DNA of 64,000 bases from Oscillospiraceae bacterium (GCA_015065085.1 SVQW01000010.1:35012-99011); one strand, 5' to 3'. Shown: positions 1-10,161, numbered from the stretch's first letter. Notes: generated from the sequence alone by a model not told the origin. A program made the numbers and translations.

Positions 1-1
1 G

Positions 2-223
2 GATATCCCGTTAACTTTTAAAGAATTTGAACTGCTGCACTATTTACTTCGCAACCGCGGTAAAGCACTCACACGTGAAGAGATTATGAACGATGTATGG
101 AGCTTTGACTATGAAGGCGAGAGCCGAACCGTCGACATGCACATTAAATCTCTCCGTCAAAAGTTGGATGAAGGCGGTTCAACCATTCTCACCGTTCGCG
201 GTGTTGGGTATAAAATACAATGA
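2..223 (+). CDS. OmpR/PhoB-family response regulator, C-terminal part (cut by window start)
   Basis: Only the last 73 residues are present; the receiver domain lies outside the window. What remains is a winged-helix DNA-binding domain: FKEFELL, then the recognition-helix stretch SRTVDMHIKSLRQKL, and the terminal hairpin TVRGVGYKI that is typical of PhoB/OmpR regulators. The stop codon overlaps the start of the next gene as ATGA, so kinase translation is coupled to it and the two form a two-component pair. By family it would bind DNA after phosphorylation by the kinase; its targets are not visible. Confidence 0.9.
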   Translation, partial: DIPLTFKEFELLHYLLRNRGKALTREEIMNDVWSFDYEGESRTVDMHIKSLRQKLDEGGSTILTVRGVGYKIQ

Positions 224-1569
224 AGAAGAGTTTATTTTTCGGTTTTATTTTGTGCGGAATCTTATGCGGAATATCAGGCATTTTGTTTTTGTGCCATTTT
301 ATACCGAGTGTGCCCTTTACAGGTGCATTCGGTGTTTTTTGCGCCTGTATTCTTATATCCGCAGTATGTGCTGTGTTTTTTTCAAAATTTGCTACTGAGA
401 ATATCAAAAAAACAGTTAATTATTTTTCTCAAGACAACTACGAAAATGCAACAGATTTCAACTGTGACGAAGAATTTAAACCTTTTTTCAACTTACTTTC
501 AAAGCAGAACAAGCTTATAAATGAACATATTTTTAAGCTTAAAACGGAACGCAATACAATAAAGGCAATAACCGATAATATGCGTGAAGGTTTTATACTG
601 TTCAATTCTTCGCTCGAAATTCTGACTTTCAACAAAAGCGCGGTTGTTTTCCTCAATTCTCAGAATGTAGTTTTTGATACTGATCGCCTTATTACTTTAA
701 ATGACAACAGCCCTCTTTATAAATCCGCAAAGCAAGCTTTGGATGGCACCTGCGATTATTTCACTACCGAGGTTGCCTCAAAGGTGTTTCAGATTTACGC
801 TAATCCGGTGATCGATGAAAACAAAAAAGTTTTTGGTGTTGTTGTGTTATGTGTTGATATAACTCAAAATAGCAATATTGAAAATGCAAAACGCGATTTC
901 ACCGTCAACGTTTCGCACGAATTGAAAACTCCCCTCACCTCCATTTCCGGTTATGCCGAAATGCTTGCCAACGGAATGGTGGAAAACCGAGAGGATATTA
1001 TTAAGTTTTCCGGTATCATCTACAAAGAAACAGCGCGTCTGATAAAGCTCACATCTGACATTGTGCGCCTCTCTGAAATTGAAAGTAACTTACTACCCGA
1101 CAACGATGAGAAAATCGAATTGTACTCATTGTTCGAAAGTACTATGGAAACTCTCACACTTACCGCAGACAAATACAAGGTTTCTCTTATTAATATGCTT
1201 TTCTCTCCGCTTTACATAACCGCAAACCGAAGCCTTATAGAAGAGCTTGTTTTTAATCTGTGCGAGAATGCCATCAAGTACAACAAGCCGGGTGGAAGTG
1301 TTACACTTTCAGCTGTAAAAAGCGCGGATTTTGTGGAAATAACGGTGTCCGATACCGGAATAGGGATACCCGAGGATCAACTTGAAAATATCTTTAACAG
1401 ATTCTGGCGTGTTGATAAAAGCCGTTCCAAAAGCACCGGCGGAACCGGATTGGGGCTTTCTATCGTTAAACAGATAGCTGAATACTATTCGGGAACTGTG
1501 GATGCCAAGAGCCAATTAGGAAAGGGCACTGCCATAACCGTTAAATTATACCCTGATATTGAGCACTGA
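220..1569 (+). CDS. PhoR-like sensor histidine kinase
   Basis: A 449-residue membrane kinase. Two hydrophobic segments near residues 5-27 and 33-55 flank only a very short outside loop. A PAS-like region follows at about 110-215. The HisKA dimerisation domain has the phospho-acceptor His233 in VSHELKTPLT, and the C-terminal ATPase domain shows the N box (ENAIKYN), DTGIGIP and GTGLGLSIV. The layout matches PhoR/WalK-type kinases, but the tiny extracellular loop argues that the signal is sensed in the membrane or by the PAS domain. The gene overlaps the preceding regulator by 4 bases. Phosphate sensing is possible but not shown, since no pst genes are in view. Confidence 0.9.
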   Translation: MKKSLFFGFILCGILCGISGILFLCHFIPSVPFTGAFGVFCACILISAVCAVFFSKFATENIKKTVNYFSQDNYENATDFNCDEEFKPFFNLLSKQNKLINEHIFKLKTERNTIKAITDNMREGFILFNSSLEILTFNKSAVVFLNSQNVVFDTDRLITLNDNSPLYKSAKQALDGTCDYFTTEVASKVFQIYANPVIDENKKVFGVVVLCVDITQNSNIENAKRDFTVNVSHELKTPLTSISGYAEMLANGMVENREDIIKFSGIIYKETARLIKLTSDIVRLSEIESNLLPDNDEKIELYSLFESTMETLTLTADKYKVSLINMLFSPLYITANRSLIEELVFNLCENAIKYNKPGGSVTLSAVKSADFVEITVSDTGIGIPEDQLENIFNRFWRVDKSRSKSTGGTGLGLSIVKQIAEYYSGTVDAKSQLGKGTAITVKLYPDIEH

Positions 1570-1580
1570 TATATTAAAAA

Positions 1581-1614
1581 AATCCCAAAACCGATAATAA
1601 TCGGTTTTGGGATT
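1581..1614. terminator. Bidirectional terminator between the kinase and birA
   Basis: A 15-bp perfect stem with loop AATA separates the convergent genes. On the minus strand it is followed by TTTTTAATAT; on the plus strand by CTATTTT. It starts directly at the birA stop codon. Confidence 0.8.
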
Positions 1615-2430
1615 CTATTTTGTAAATTCACTGCTCCCCAGACTAACCTCACCTGAAGAAAGTGTGATATACTCTTCTCCACATTGCACTATAAGATTTC
1701 CATATTGGTTTATATCATGCGCAATACCGAAGTATTGCATATCGTTCAGTGTAAAACTAATTTGCTTGCCTAAAAGAAACATTTTGGAACGATATTTTTC
1801 CAAAACGGAATCACGGGAGTACGTGTCCAAAATATCAAAAATCTTTACTATAACAGCAGCTGCAAGGTCATTAATATCACCGTTGATACATTTCACATGA
1901 CCTGCAATATTTTTTAAATCAACAGGAAACTCTTTTTCTCCGACATTTATGCCGATACCTGCGATGTAGTGTCTTACCCTTGACTCTTTCTGATTAAAAA
2001 CAGCCTCGCAGAGTATACCGCATACTTTCCTTTCGGAGACAAAAATATCGTTTACCCATTTGATGCCTGTTTTGGCGTTGCAGACGTCATCAATTGCCTC
2101 AGATACCGCCACGGATACATAAACAGTCAATAGCTGTATATCATCGCTTTTAAGGCCATCCGCGTTAAAAACAACTGTCATATAAAGACCGCCGTCAGGC
2201 GAATAGAACTGTTTACCTTGTCTGCCGCGTCCTGCGGTCTGATTCTCAGCTATTATCACGCTTCTGTCTGCTATACCATGAAAACATTTTTTTTTAGCAT
2301 ATGTGTTTGTAGAATCGACAGTGGTGAGTACGGTGACTTCACCGCACTCACCTATTTTATTCTTTATTTTTTTTGAATCAAATTTGATAAAATCAGCCCC
2401 AAAACTATTTAACCTTAAATTCAACGACAT
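1615..2430 (-). CDS. birA: Biotin--[acetyl-CoA-carboxylase] ligase, monofunctional type
   Basis: Biotin protein ligase activates biotin with ATP and transfers it to the biotinyl lysine of carboxylases. The family motifs are clear: VDSTNT (residues 38-43), the adenylate-binding loop GRGRQG (67-72), and KWVND (124-128) carrying the active-site lysine. There is no N-terminal helix-turn-helix, so this is the short non-repressor class. The ATG at 2430 is preferred, giving 271 residues and an AGGG site upstream; a longer reading frame to 2595 exists but its extra residues lie inside the upstream gene and look non-native. The start overlaps the end of the glycosidase gene by 26 bases, which suggests translational coupling in a ribU-glycosidase-birA transcript. 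Confidence 0.9.
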   Translation of the reverse strand: MSLNLRLNSFGADFIKFDSKKIKNKIGECGEVTVLTTVDSTNTYAKKKCFHGIADRSVIIAENQTAGRGRQGKQFYSPDGGLYMTVVFNADGLKSDDIQLLTVYVSVAVSEAIDDVCNAKTGIKWVNDIFVSERKVCGILCEAVFNQKESRVRHYIAGIGINVGEKEFPVDLKNIAGHVKCINGDINDLAAAVIVKIFDILDTYSRDSVLEKYRSKMFLLGKQISFTLNDMQYFGIAHDINQYGNLIVQCGEEYITLSSGEVSLGSSEFTK

Positions 2431-4357
2431 TTCCGCGCCCTGCAACACCAACAAGTGCACCATTTTCATATCGGAAGCCGTCTGGAATTTCGACCACATT
2501 GTTCTGATACATAGGCACAACAATTTCGCCGTCCTGCCAGGTGTAGATGTAGCCTGTATTATCTTCAGAAATAACCATTGCTGTATGACCGTCAATAGCC
2601 GAACCGATTACGTCATCGCTGTTTCGCTTTTTCAAAAGCCAGTTATCCGGTGACACAAAAACAGGTATTCCGTACTGTTTTTTATTGCAAAGCTGAAGAA
2701 GCTTTGCAAGTCCCGCCATGTCGTCATCGCTGAGACCTATCCCGTCATGGAATTTATTTATATAATAAAGCGAAGGAGTTGAATAAATAACTGCGCTGAT
2801 ATATGTAGCAGGAACCCAATCCGTAAGCATTATAGCCCCGTCTGAATCAACCAGCATATCAGGACACGCCATAGTCGATACGCGTGCACGAAGCTCACGT
2901 TCTTCATACACCTTCTGAATGTCGTGGAGACGGTTCATATGGCAATATTTCTGTATTCTGGGATCACAAGTACTTCCGTTGAGCAACACATCAGGTTTAA
3001 CCTTTTTAGCTTCACGGTTGAATATTTCATAAAATCGAAAAACTTCTCTTGCGCCAATACCGTTATCAGGATTCAGATAAGGAGTTTGCTTTTGCTGCGG
3101 ATTGCTTATTTGCATAAGGAAATCAAGTTTAAGACCATCACAATCCAATTCACCTTCTCCGTTACCAAAAAGCTGGTGTGCCACATCAGAAAGGTAATCT
3201 GAAATGTTGTCAGCGGTAAAATCAATATGGAATACTGTTTCTTCTTCGATTATCGGCGAAATATAGCGATCCTTTGTAATTACACCGTGCTTTTGCGAAA
3301 GGGTCTCGAATCCGTTTGCTGTATTATCGACATAGGGTGCCTGCCACAGCATCACCTTATGACCGTGCGCATGACATTTATCAATAAACTTTCTGAGATT
3401 TGGGAATCGTACTGAATTTGGAATGCCCTCCGAACTATATTTATGCTGCCAAAAAGCATCTATAATTATGGTAAATTCACTGAACCCGAGTTTGTTTTCA
3501 GCTCGTTCCAGCCACATTTCCATCCATTCTTCCGTAAATGCATCGCAACCCCAATCAGTGTCATCATACCAGTTATATTGGAGCTCCATCATCTGATCGC
3601 CGTAAGTAACGATAAAAGGATTCTTCCACCACTTGGGGAACGATGTGACATCCGAGTCATCGACGGATATAATTCCCTTTTCGATAAGCTTATTACGATA
3701 AAGTGTTATACTTTCCCATTCTTCATCGTGAAACGCCAGCATAAGACGGGGAGCTTTATATGTCTCACCTTTTTTTGTAACTATGTGACCGTTTGGTATT
3801 TCAGCAAGAATACCAAGATCCGACGTAAGATTATATTTTACGGAATTAGGAACGTCTAAAAGCCCAAAGCAAACGTATCCATTTCGGTTACCAACAGAAA
3901 AATGAAGCGGTGGCGGAGAAAAATATCCGTCATTAAGTGAAGCATCAGGAAAATTGCGGTAAAAGCCGCGGTTTACACCATTCATATTGCGTGGTTGGGG
4001 ATTGAAATAGTTGATACAATCCACCATGTAAATTCCCTTTTTGCCGCGCCTGAAGTATTCACACTGTATAACGGCAATATCCGCAGTATTTTTTGCCTCA
4101 AAAGAAACCTCGATATCTGTATCATTGAGCAAAAAACTAAGTTTAAATTCCGAAATCTCTTCGGAAATATTTTTTGATATAAAGCTTACAGTATCATCCT
4201 CGGCAAAAACTTCGGGAGAAATCATGTAATACTCTTTATTATTATAATTCAGCACTGCACTGGTCGGAAAAGTAAAATAACGTCCGCCGTTTGAATTGTA
4301 CAATGCTACTATATCATTATCGTATTCAAATATATATTTGCTCTTAACAATTCTCAT
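2405..4357 (-). CDS. Alpha-galactosidase-like (clan GH-D/GH31-like) glycoside hydrolase
   Basis: A 650-residue protein with no signal peptide, so probably cytoplasmic. The N-terminal 200 residues look like a beta-sandwich. A TIM-barrel region follows, with IIIDAFWQ, GHKVMLWQAPYV and DGLKLDFL (about residues 407-414), in which the Asp of KLD fits the nucleophile of GH31/GH36-type retaining glycosidases. The C-terminus is beta-rich. Substrate and exact family cannot be assigned by eye; alpha-galactosides or alpha-xylosides are reasonable guesses. The start at 4357 is chosen for its GGAGG site; upstream in-frame codons overlap that site. It sits 14 bases after ribU, probably cotranscribed and so possibly under the same FMN riboswitch, an odd pairing. 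Confidence 0.7.
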   Translation of the reverse strand: MRIVKSKYIFEYDNDIVALYNSNGGRYFTFPTSAVLNYNNKEYYMISPEVFAEDDTVSFISKNISEEISEFKLSFLLNDTDIEVSFEAKNTADIAVIQCEYFRRGKKGIYMVDCINYFNPQPRNMNGVNRGFYRNFPDASLNDGYFSPPPLHFSVGNRNGYVCFGLLDVPNSVKYNLTSDLGILAEIPNGHIVTKKGETYKAPRLMLAFHDEEWESITLYRNKLIEKGIISVDDSDVTSFPKWWKNPFIVTYGDQMMELQYNWYDDTDWGCDAFTEEWMEMWLERAENKLGFSEFTIIIDAFWQHKYSSEGIPNSVRFPNLRKFIDKCHAHGHKVMLWQAPYVDNTANGFETLSQKHGVITKDRYISPIIEEETVFHIDFTADNISDYLSDVAHQLFGNGEGELDCDGLKLDFLMQISNPQQKQTPYLNPDNGIGAREVFRFYEIFNREAKKVKPDVLLNGSTCDPRIQKYCHMNRLHDIQKVYEERELRARVSTMACPDMLVDSDGAIMLTDWVPATYISAVIYSTPSLYYINKFHDGIGLSDDDMAGLAKLLQLCNKKQYGIPVFVSPDNWLLKKRNSDDVIGSAIDGHTAMVISEDNTGYIYTWQDGEIVVPMYQNNVVEIPDGFRYENGALVGVAGRGNVVEFKVK

Positions 4358-4371
4358 GTTATCCTCCAGCA

Positions 4372-4920
4372 TTATCCCCGCTTGCACACAGCTTTTGTCA
4401 CAGGTATGTAGACAAGTGCTGTAACAGCAGAATTAATACATTGTTTGAGTAAATTAAAGGGTATTATTGCAGGTAAAAGCATTGATTTAACCATATCAAC
4501 GGGTGTTCCCATAAAATAAGGTGTGATTATAAGGTTAGCCGGGATCATCACTGCAGTTGTTATAATTACACCAGCAACCAAAGAATAAGTCATTGAAAAC
4601 AAATTTTTCTTCGATAAATGGTATATTATACCGGACGTCAAAACAAAAGCGCCGGTAGAAATGATATGCATAAGAATGCCATATAGACCCGAAGAACTGC
4701 TGACGGTAATCCCTTGTATAATTGAAACAACAATCGTTATAATCAGGCCGGAAGCAGGACCATAAAGAAATGTTACAATATATATAGGAATATCAGCCGG
4801 GTCATATTCAAGAAAAGCGGCAGTAGGAATAAGTGGGAAATGCAGCAGCATAACCAGCACTACACTTAATGCAGTCAAAACACCTAAAACAGTTATATTT
4901 TTAGTATTGATTTTTTTCAT
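4372..4920 (-). CDS. ribU: Riboflavin ECF transporter S component
   Basis: A 182-residue, six-helix membrane protein that binds riboflavin and works with the shared ECF energy-coupling module (EcfA, EcfA', EcfT), which is not in this window. The stretch LHFPLIP followed by EYDPADIP near residue 40 is characteristic of RibU. The ATG at 4920 has GAAAGGAAG upstream. Identification is supported by the FMN riboswitch that directly precedes it: when FMN is plentiful, a terminator forms and uptake falls. The downstream glycosidase and birA may share this control. Confidence 0.93.
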   Translation of the reverse strand: MKKINTKNITVLGVLTALSVVLVMLLHFPLIPTAAFLEYDPADIPIYIVTFLYGPASGLIITIVVSIIQGITVSSSSGLYGILMHIISTGAFVLTSGIIYHLSKKNLFSMTYSLVAGVIITTAVMIPANLIITPYFMGTPVDMVKSMLLPAIIPFNLLKQCINSAVTALVYIPVTKAVCKRG

Positions 4921-4947
4921 AATATCTTCCTTTCAAGCGGAAGAAGC

Positions 4948-5085
4948 AAAAAAAGCACCCTCTTCGGGTGCAAATGCATCTTCTCTCATCCGGACTTTAC
5001 CGTCGGCTCTGGAATTTCACCAAATCAGCTTACGCTCGCGGGCTTTACCGCCGGTGGGGAATTTCACCCACCCCCGAATTAAATT
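4948..5085 (-). promoter_or_regulatory. FMN riboswitch (RFN element) with terminator platform
   Basis: Read on the minus strand, the conserved RFN blocks are present in order: GGGTGAAATTCCC-type helix, ACCGGCGGTAAAGCCCGCGA, GCTGA, GGTGAAATTCC, AGCCGACGGTAAAGTCCGGATG and AGAAGATG (aptamer about 4974-5082). A 6-bp terminator hairpin (4955-4971, loop GAAGA) and a run of seven T residues (4948-4954) follow, then the ribU ribosome-binding site. FMN binding should favour the terminator. The element begins less than 20 bases after the tuf terminator hairpin, leaving almost no room for a separate promoter. Confidence 0.96.
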
Positions 5086-5100
5086 GTGAATAAAATTAAG

Positions 5101-5125
5101 TTAGGGGCGGAAAAACCGCCCCTAA
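5101..5125 (-). terminator. tuf terminator hairpin
   Basis: A 10-bp GC-rich stem (TTAGGGGCGG with its complement) and a five-base loop lie just after the tuf stop codon. The following minus-strand sequence, CTTAATTTTATTC, is a poor T run, so read-through into the FMN riboswitch is possible. Confidence 0.7.
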
Positions 5126-5134
5126 TATGAGAAA

Positions 5135-6340
5135 TTAGTTGTTAATAGCAGTAACAACGCCGGAACCTACGGTTCTACCACCTTCACGGATGGAGAAGCG
5201 GAGACCCTGTTCGATAGCGATAGGAGTGATGAGCTCAACGTTCATATCAACGTTGTCGCCGGGGTTGCACATTTCAACGCCATCGGGAAGAGTGATAACA
5301 CCGGTAACGTCGGTAGTTCTGAAGTAGAACTGAGGACGATAGTTGTTGAAGAAGGGCTTATGACGTCCACCCTCTTTTTCGGTAAGAACGTAAACCTGAC
5401 CAACAAACTTGGTGTGAGGAACGATTGTGCCGGGCTTAGCAAGAACCTGACCACGCTCGATATCGGTCTTCTGGATACCACGGAGCAGACAACCAACGTT
5501 GTCACCTGCTTCAGCGTAGTCGAGAAGCTTCTTGAACATTTCGATACCGGTAATAACGGTCTTCTTGGTTTCGGTAGCAAGACCAACGATTTCAGCTTCA
5601 TCGTTCATCTTAATCTGACCTCTCTCAACTCTACCGGTAGCAACAGTACCACGACCGGTGATGGAGAAGATATCCTCGACAGGCATAAGGAAGGGCTGGT
5701 CAGCCTTTCTGTCGGGAGTAGGAATATATTCGTCAACTGCCTTCATGAGTTCAAGGATAGGAGCAAACTCAGGAGCGTTGATGTCGTTGCTTGTGCTTTC
5801 AAGAGCATCACGAGCAGAACCGCGGATGATAGGAGTGTTATCGCCGTCGAATTCGTACTTGCTGAGCAAGTCACGGATTTCCATTTCAACGAGTTCGAGA
5901 AGTTCGTCGTCGTCAACCATATCGCACTTGTTCATAAATACAACGATGGAAGGAACGCCAACCTGACGAGCGAGAAGGATGTGCTCACGGGTCTGCTGCA
6001 TGGGACCATCGGTAGCTGCAACAACGAGGATAGCACCGTCCATCTGAGCTGCACCGGTAATCATGTTCTTGATGTAGTCAGCATGGCCGGGGCAGTCAAC
6101 GTGAGCATAGTGTCTCTTTTCAGACTCGTACTCAACGTGACGGGTGTTAATGGTGATACCACGTGCCTTTTCTTCGGGCGCGTTGTCGATCTGGTCGTAT
6201 GCAAGAGCAACGTTCTTATCACTCTGAAGACCCATAGTTCTGGTGATAGCTGCAGTAAGAGTGGTCTTACCATGGTCAACGTGACCAATGGTACCAATGT
6301 TAACATGGGGTTTTGTACGGTCAAATTTTTCTTTTGCCAT
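5135..6340 (-). CDS. tuf: Elongation factor Tu
   Basis: The 401-residue GTPase that delivers aminoacyl-tRNA to the ribosome. The G motifs are intact: GHVDHGKT (residues 19-26), DCPGHAD (82-88) and NKCD (137-140), followed by the two beta-barrel domains. The length is normal. The start has AAGGAGGATATTAACA before ATG. It is the last gene of the L7Ae-rpsL-rpsG-fusA-tuf operon, 123 bases after fusA, and is followed by a terminator hairpin. Long antisense reading frames across it are codon-bias shadows. Confidence 0.99.
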   Translation of the reverse strand: MAKEKFDRTKPHVNIGTIGHVDHGKTTLTAAITRTMGLQSDKNVALAYDQIDNAPEEKARGITINTRHVEYESEKRHYAHVDCPGHADYIKNMITGAAQMDGAILVVAATDGPMQQTREHILLARQVGVPSIVVFMNKCDMVDDDELLELVEMEIRDLLSKYEFDGDNTPIIRGSARDALESTSNDINAPEFAPILELMKAVDEYIPTPDRKADQPFLMPVEDIFSITGRGTVATGRVERGQIKMNDEAEIVGLATETKKTVITGIEMFKKLLDYAEAGDNVGCLLRGIQKTDIERGQVLAKPGTIVPHTKFVGQVYVLTEKEGGRHKPFFNNYRPQFYFRTTDVTGVITLPDGVEMCNPGDNVDMNVELITPIAIEQGLRFSIREGGRTVGSGVVTAINN

Positions 6341-6463
6341 TGTTAATATCCTCCTTAAGGAAACGATTTTTTAAATATTTTAATTTTAAATTACAAATAT
6401 TAGATTAATAATAACATATCTATTAGTCTAACACAAGTATAGATTTTTAAGTTTCTGTAAATT

Positions 6464-8542
6464 TTACGCTTTAGCTCTACCGGAAACGATCTGTTCCTGA
6501 ACGCTCTTGGGAACTTCTGCATAATGGCTGGGTTCCATAGAGTAAGAGCCACGACCCTGGGTCTTGGAACGCATATCGGTTGCATAACCGAACATTTCAG
6601 CAAGCGGTACAAATGCATTGATCTGCTGTCCGCCGCCTACCTGCTCCATACCCTGAATCTGTCCGCGGCGGGAATTAAGGTCACCGATAACGTCGCCCAT
6701 GTACTCATCGGGTACAACAACGACAACCTTCATAATAGGCTCGGTAAGAACGGGGTCAGCCTTTCTCATACCTTCCTTAAAGCCCATAGAAGCGGCAATC
6801 TTAAATGCCATTTCGGAAGAGTCGACTTCGTGGTAGCTACCGTCATTAAGAGTAACCTTAACGTCAACAACGTTGTAGCCTGCAAGTACACCGGACTGCA
6901 TAGCGCCCTGTACACCGGCATCGACTGCGGGGATATATTCCTTAGGAATGTTACCACCAACAACTTTATTGATGAATTCGTAACCCTTACCGGCTTCATT
7001 AGGTTCAATGGTCATCTTAACGTGACCGTACTGACCCTTACCACCGGACTGACGAGCGTACTTGTGGTCAACATCAACGCTCTTGCGGATAGTTTCTTTG
7101 TAGGAAACCTGAGGCTTACCTACGTTTGCTTCTACCTTAAATTCGCGAAGCAGACGGTCTACGATGATTTCGAGGTGCAACTCACCCATACCGGCGATAA
7201 TGGTCTGACCGGTTTCTTCATCGGTGTAGGTCTTAAAGGTGGGGTCTTCTTCAGCCAGCTTAGAAAGTGCAATACCCATCTTTTCCTGACCTGCCTTGGT
7301 CTTGGGCTCTATAGCTACACGGATAACAGGATCCGGGAATTCCATAGACTCAAGTATAACAGGATGTGCTTCATCGCAGAGAGTATCACCGGTAGTGGTA
7401 TTCTTGATACCAACGACCGCAGCAATATCACCTGCGCAAATTTCTTCAACATCCTCACGGTGATTAGCATGCATAAGCACGATACGACCGAGACGCTCTC
7501 TGCCATCCTTATTTGCGTTGTAAACGGTAGAACCTGCCTGGATCTTACCGGAATAAACTCTTACAAAGCAGAGCTTACCAACAAAGGGGTCGGTAGCGAT
7601 TTTGAATGCGAGTGCAGAGAAAGGTGCATCATCATCAGTTGCTCTCTCTTCTTCCTCGCCAGTTTTCTGGTTAACACCCTTGATATTAGGAATATCAAGA
7701 GGAGAAGGCATATACTCAACGATATCGTCGAGAAGCATCTGTACACCCTTGTTTTTATAAGAAGTACCGCAGGTAACAGGAACTACTTTATTAGCAATGG
7801 TAGCAACACGGATAGCAGCCTTAATTTCGGGAATGGTAATTTCTTCACCGCCGAGATATTTTTCAAAGAGAGCCTCGTCGGTTTCGGCAAGACTTTCAAG
7901 CATAGCGGTGTGGTATTCTTCAGCCTTATCCTTCATATCTGCAGGAATTTCGGTCTCAAGAATGTCGGTACCAAGGTCATTCTGATAGATATAAGCCTTC
8001 ATATTTACAAGGTCAATTATACCTTTGAAATTTTCTTCGGCGCCGATAGGAAGCTGAATCGGTACAGCGTTGGCTTTGAGTCTGTCTTTAATCATCGAAA
8101 CAACGCGGTAGAAATTAGCACCCATAATATCCATCTTGTTAACATAGCACATACGGGGTACGCCGTATTTATCTGCCTGACGCCATACGGTCTCGGACTG
8201 AGGTTCAACGCCGCCCTTTGCACAGAAAACGGTTACGGAACCGTCAAGTACACGAAGCGAACGTTCAACTTCAACAGTAAAGTCAACGTGACCGGGGGTG
8301 TCAATAATGTTTACACGATGGTTTTTCCAGAAACAGGTAGTTGCAGCAGAAGTAATGGTAATACCTCTCTCCTGCTCCTGTTCCATCCAGTCCATGGTAG
8401 CCGCACCTTCGTGGGTCTCACCAAGTCTGTGGGTTTTACCTGTATAGAAAAGGATTCTTTCGGTTGTTGTCGTTTTACCAGCATCAATATGCGCCATTAT
8501 ACCGATATTTCTAACTCTTTCAAGCGGGTATTCTCTGGGCAT
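6464..8542 (-). CDS. fusA: Elongation factor G
   Basis: The 692-residue translocation GTPase. The N-terminal G domain carries AHIDAGKT (17-24), DTPGHVDFT and NKMD; domains III-V follow, including the RRGQI motif of the C-terminal domain. Full length and well conserved. The GAGAGGAGAA ribosome-binding site precedes ATG at 8542. It lies in the str-type operon order rpsL-rpsG-fusA-tuf, 46 bases after rpsG, so all four should be transcribed together from the promoter upstream of the L7Ae-like gene. Confidence 0.99.
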   Translation of the reverse strand: MPREYPLERVRNIGIMAHIDAGKTTTTERILFYTGKTHRLGETHEGAATMDWMEQEQERGITITSAATTCFWKNHRVNIIDTPGHVDFTVEVERSLRVLDGSVTVFCAKGGVEPQSETVWRQADKYGVPRMCYVNKMDIMGANFYRVVSMIKDRLKANAVPIQLPIGAEENFKGIIDLVNMKAYIYQNDLGTDILETEIPADMKDKAEEYHTAMLESLAETDEALFEKYLGGEEITIPEIKAAIRVATIANKVVPVTCGTSYKNKGVQMLLDDIVEYMPSPLDIPNIKGVNQKTGEEEERATDDDAPFSALAFKIATDPFVGKLCFVRVYSGKIQAGSTVYNANKDGRERLGRIVLMHANHREDVEEICAGDIAAVVGIKNTTTGDTLCDEAHPVILESMEFPDPVIRVAIEPKTKAGQEKMGIALSKLAEEDPTFKTYTDEETGQTIIAGMGELHLEIIVDRLLREFKVEANVGKPQVSYKETIRKSVDVDHKYARQSGGKGQYGHVKMTIEPNEAGKGYEFINKVVGGNIPKEYIPAVDAGVQGAMQSGVLAGYNVVDVKVTLNDGSYHEVDSSEMAFKIAASMGFKEGMRKADPVLTEPIMKVVVVVPDEYMGDVIGDLNSRRGQIQGMEQVGGGQQINAFVPLAEMFGYATDMRSKTQGRGSYSMEPSHYAEVPKSVQEQIVSGRAKA

Positions 8543-8588
8543 TAATGTGTTCTCCTCTCAAGCGATAAACAAACGTTTATCATTAATT

Positions 8589-9059
8589 TTACCATCTGTA
8601 ATGAGCGAAAGCCTTGTTAGCTTCAGCCATCTTGTGTGTGTCTTCTCTCTTTTTAACGGAAGCACCGAGATTGTTGATTGCATCCAGTACTTCACCAGCA
8701 AGACGCTCAGCCATTCTCTTTTCTCCGCGAGCTCTTGAATAAGTGATGAGCCAACGAAGACCGAGGGTCTGACGTCTCTCGGGGCGTACTTCCATAGGAA
8801 CCTGGTAAGTGGAACCACCGAAACGACGAGCCTTAACCTCTAACACAGGCATGATGTTTTCGAGTGCTTTCTGGAAAACCTCAAGGGGATTTTCACCTGT
8901 TTTTTCCTTGATAATATCAAAAGCATCATATACTATTGTCTGTGCAACACCTTTTTTACCGTCCAGCATTATATTGTTGATAAGTTTGGTAACTACCTTA
9001 GAATTATAAAGCGGATCCGGCAATACGTCTCTTTTTGAAATTTGACCTCTTCTTGGCAC
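8589..9059 (-). CDS. rpsG: 30S ribosomal protein S7
   Basis: Assembly protein of the 30S head, binding 16S rRNA. Beginning at the GTG codon at 9059 the protein is 156 residues and opens with [15 protein letters not shown], the standard S7 N-terminus and length. GGAGGG lies just upstream of that GTG; a longer frame to 9077 would include the ribosome-binding site itself and is rejected. It is in the str operon between rpsL and fusA. Confidence 0.98.
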   Translation of the reverse strand: MPRRGQISKRDVLPDPLYNSKVVTKLINNIMLDGKKGVAQTIVYDAFDIIKEKTGENPLEVFQKALENIMPVLEVKARRFGGSTYQVPMEVRPERRQTLGLRWLITYSRARGEKRMAERLAGEVLDAINNLGASVKKREDTHKMAEANKAFAHYRW

Positions 9060-9205
9060 TGAACTTCCCTCCTTCATAAAATAATGAAATCACGGGTACT
9101 CGGGCATTTTGCCCGTAAGCGCTCTGTCAAACTTTATCTATATAAATATTATATTATAAAGCTGCAAAGCATTAATTTTCCGCGATTATGCCACAAGGTT
9201 TAATC

Positions 9206-9610
9206 TTACTTCTTTGCGCCGTACTTGGAACGGGACTGCTTACGATTAGCAACGCCCTGAGTATCGAGAATACCACGGATAATGTGATAACGTACACCAG
9301 GGAGGTCCTTAACTCTTCCGCCTCTGATCATTACAACAGAGTGCTCCTGAAGGTTGTGACCGATACCGGGGATATAGGAAATAACTTCCGCACCGTTTGT
9401 AAGTCTTACACGTGCAACTTTACGCAGAGCCGAGTTAGGTTTCTTGGGAGTTTTGGTGTAAACTCTTGTGCAAACGCCTCTCTTCTGAGGGCTGGACAAA
9501 TCGGTTTCTGTCTTCTTGAGTGTGTTAAGACCTACCTGAAGAGCCGGAGACTTGGACTTGTAAGTAACTTTCTCACGGCCATGTCTTACTAATTGGTTAA
9601 AGGTTGGCAT
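9206..9610 (-). CDS. rpsL: 30S ribosomal protein S12
   Basis: Decoding-centre protein of the small subunit, 134 residues. The conserved loops [15 protein letters not shown] and [12 protein letters not shown] are present with the lysines found in streptomycin-sensitive ribosomes. AAGGAGGTG precedes ATG at 9610. It follows the L7Ae-like gene by 59 bases and precedes rpsG in the usual str-operon order. Confidence 0.98.
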   Translation of the reverse strand: MPTFNQLVRHGREKVTYKSKSPALQVGLNTLKKTETDLSSPQKRGVCTRVYTKTPKKPNSALRKVARVRLTNGAEVISYIPGIGHNLQEHSVVMIRGGRVKDLPGVRYHIIRGILDTQGVANRKQSRSKYGAKK

Positions 9611-9669
9611 ACCGCACCTCCTTATAAAATAATATTTATATAGACAGCGGAAAAAAGATAAACCGCTTT

Positions 9670-9939
9670 CTATCTGATTTTAGATACGGCATAAACTGCA
9701 CAATTTACATCTATACCGCAAACTTTGCCAAGCGCCGCCATGTTTTTGGTTTCATCGACCTTAACACCGCCGACCCGGCACATTGCCTTGATTTCTTCAC
9801 GAATATGACCATCTGCATCTGATGCCACATATACAATTTCGGCAAAACCTGCTTTAATAAGCTTCTTGGCCTGATTAAGGCCGACAGCCTTTCCGTCGCG
9901 AAGTTTAAGTTTCAAAGCTGATAAATCTGAAGCACTCAC
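9670..9939 (-). CDS. L7Ae-like ribosomal protein (YbxF/L7Ae family)
   Basis: An 89-residue member of the L7Ae/L30e/S12e/Gadd45 family, proteins that bind kink-turn RNA. Visible family features are the N-terminal [19 protein letters not shown], the central [10 protein letters not shown] region, and the C-terminal [14 protein letters not shown] segment. The start is GTG at 9939, with AAAGGA about 11 bases upstream; an ATG closer to that site runs into a stop. In Firmicutes this gene commonly sits between rpoC and rpsL, as here. It is the first gene of the operon driven by the consensus promoter at 9989-10017. Confidence 0.9.
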   Translation of the reverse strand: MSASDLSALKLKLRDGKAVGLNQAKKLIKAGFAEIVYVASDADGHIREEIKAMCRVGGVKVDETKNMAALGKVCGIDVNCAVYAVSKIR

Positions 9940-9988
9940 TTACACATATATCCTTTCCGAACATTAAAGCGTGCAATCATACTTAAAT

Positions 9989-10017
9989 ATTATACATTAA
10001 AAGATGTTTTTTGTCAA
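9989..10017 (-). promoter_or_regulatory. Consensus sigma-A promoter for the L7Ae-rpsL-rpsG-fusA-tuf operon
   Basis: On the minus strand a perfect TTGACA (10012-10017) and a perfect TATAAT (9989-9994) are separated by 17 bases, about 50 bases before the L7Ae-like start codon. Confidence 0.9.
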
Positions 10018-10125
10018 TAGATATAACAATCACACAAAAAAATCTGCGTTTTGCACAAAAGTTTCTTTTCTTAATGTGCATTATTTATATTTTTACCCAA
10101 ATATATGAATTTAAAACATATCAAA

Positions 10126-10154
10126 ACGGCATATACGCGATGCGTATATGCCGT
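10126..10154 (-). terminator. Hairpin after rpoC
   Basis: A perfect 13-bp stem with a 3-base loop begins 8 bases after the rpoC stop codon. The downstream minus strand reads TTTTGATATGTTTTAAATT, a modest T run. Together with the new promoter downstream it separates rpoBC transcription from the ribosomal-protein operon, perhaps incompletely. Confidence 0.7.
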
Positions 10155-10161
10155 TATATGA

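Noticed and set aside
5360..8545. Long reading frames opposite tuf and fusA (328 and 673 residues)
   Set aside because: They are antisense shadows of highly expressed genes with strong codon bias; no ribosome-binding sites and no recognisable domains.
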